From positions 1,180,001-1,244,000 of the forward strand of contig JAQISU010000058.1 of the NCBI GenBank assembly GCA_029339505.1: a DNA stretch of 64,000 nt, read 5' to 3'. Position 1 is the stretch's first letter. Each line of letters begins with the position of its first letter. The notes beneath the pieces are model-generated. The model saw only the letters and a list, made by a program, of their open reading frames with translations. It was not told the origin of the DNA and did not search any database. The position numbers were made by a program, and so were the translations under genes. Shown piece after piece: positions 63,831 to 64,000 of this stretch. The stretch is from Unio delphinus. Taxonomy: Eukaryota > Mollusca > Bivalvia > Unionida > Unionidae.

Positions 63831-64000
63831 TTTTTTATTTAATATTTGTATTTTCCCAATATATCTCATAATTAAGATTCTTGAAATGGTATCTGATTGT
63901 AAATCATTTATGACATCCTGGTCTTTCTGTGGGTTTTCTTCATTTATTGGCTGTTCAAACGTTAATCAGTAAAATTTCCACTGTTAATGACTGGACTACA
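63831..64000. other. no feature seen at the right edge
   Basis: AT-rich sequence; neither the upstream TXNDC11 exon nor a clear retroelement start is visible. Confidence 0.5.

Overview
This is an AT-rich, CpG-poor, repeat-laden metazoan genomic window, most likely from a mollusc. The basis is the tRNA-derived SINE families, which resemble those of bivalves and gastropods, together with L2/CR1-like, DIRS-like, Tigger and piggyBac elements. No bacterial or organellar gene arrangement is present.

Almost the whole window is one host gene on the minus strand. Five exons (61145-61193, 58993-59141, 54615-54727, 40322-40402, 1867-2308) have good splice sites, mutually consistent phases and one uninterrupted reading frame of 277 codons plus stop. 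The product matches the C-terminal part of TXNDC11, an ER-membrane thioredoxin/PDI-like protein: a WCGFC active site, the NDLPWE segment, the YPT cis-proline loop, then a basic, helix-prone tail. The 5' part of the gene lies beyond the right edge. Introns seen are about 2.0, 4.3, 14.2 and 38.0 kb; the last is exceptional.

Layout from left to right: 1-1866 is 3' UTR or downstream flank with a SINE and two small minisatellites. 2309-40321 is the 38-kb last intron. It holds three large tandem arrays (35-bp units at 7331-11259, 29-bp units at 25051-26497, 26-bp units at 27019-29645), a 93-bp minisatellite with an open frame (15933-16862), a decayed piggyBac with both ends (19182-20634), a LINE 3' end (about 29985-30335), several SINEs and (TA)n tracts. 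40403-54614 holds a hAT-like MITE, an L2/CR1-like LINE relic (44530-46465) flanked by SINE copies, a piggyBac-like MITE (47406-48012) and a nearly complete Tigger/pogo transposon (49703-52249). 54728-58992 and 59142-61144 carry a SINE, small repeats and a (TA)n tract. 61400-63830 is a broken DIRS-like retroelement (RT, RNase H and tyrosine recombinase remnants), presumably in the next upstream intron.

The points most worth checking are the 35-bp satellite, which gives the host transcript about a hundred AATAAA hexamers inside its last intron while its opposite strand is an array of complete 3' splice-site modules, and the 26-bp satellite, built from two perfect 10-bp palindromes and resembling a heat-shock-element array. 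Similarity statements rest on reading the sequence; no database search was run.
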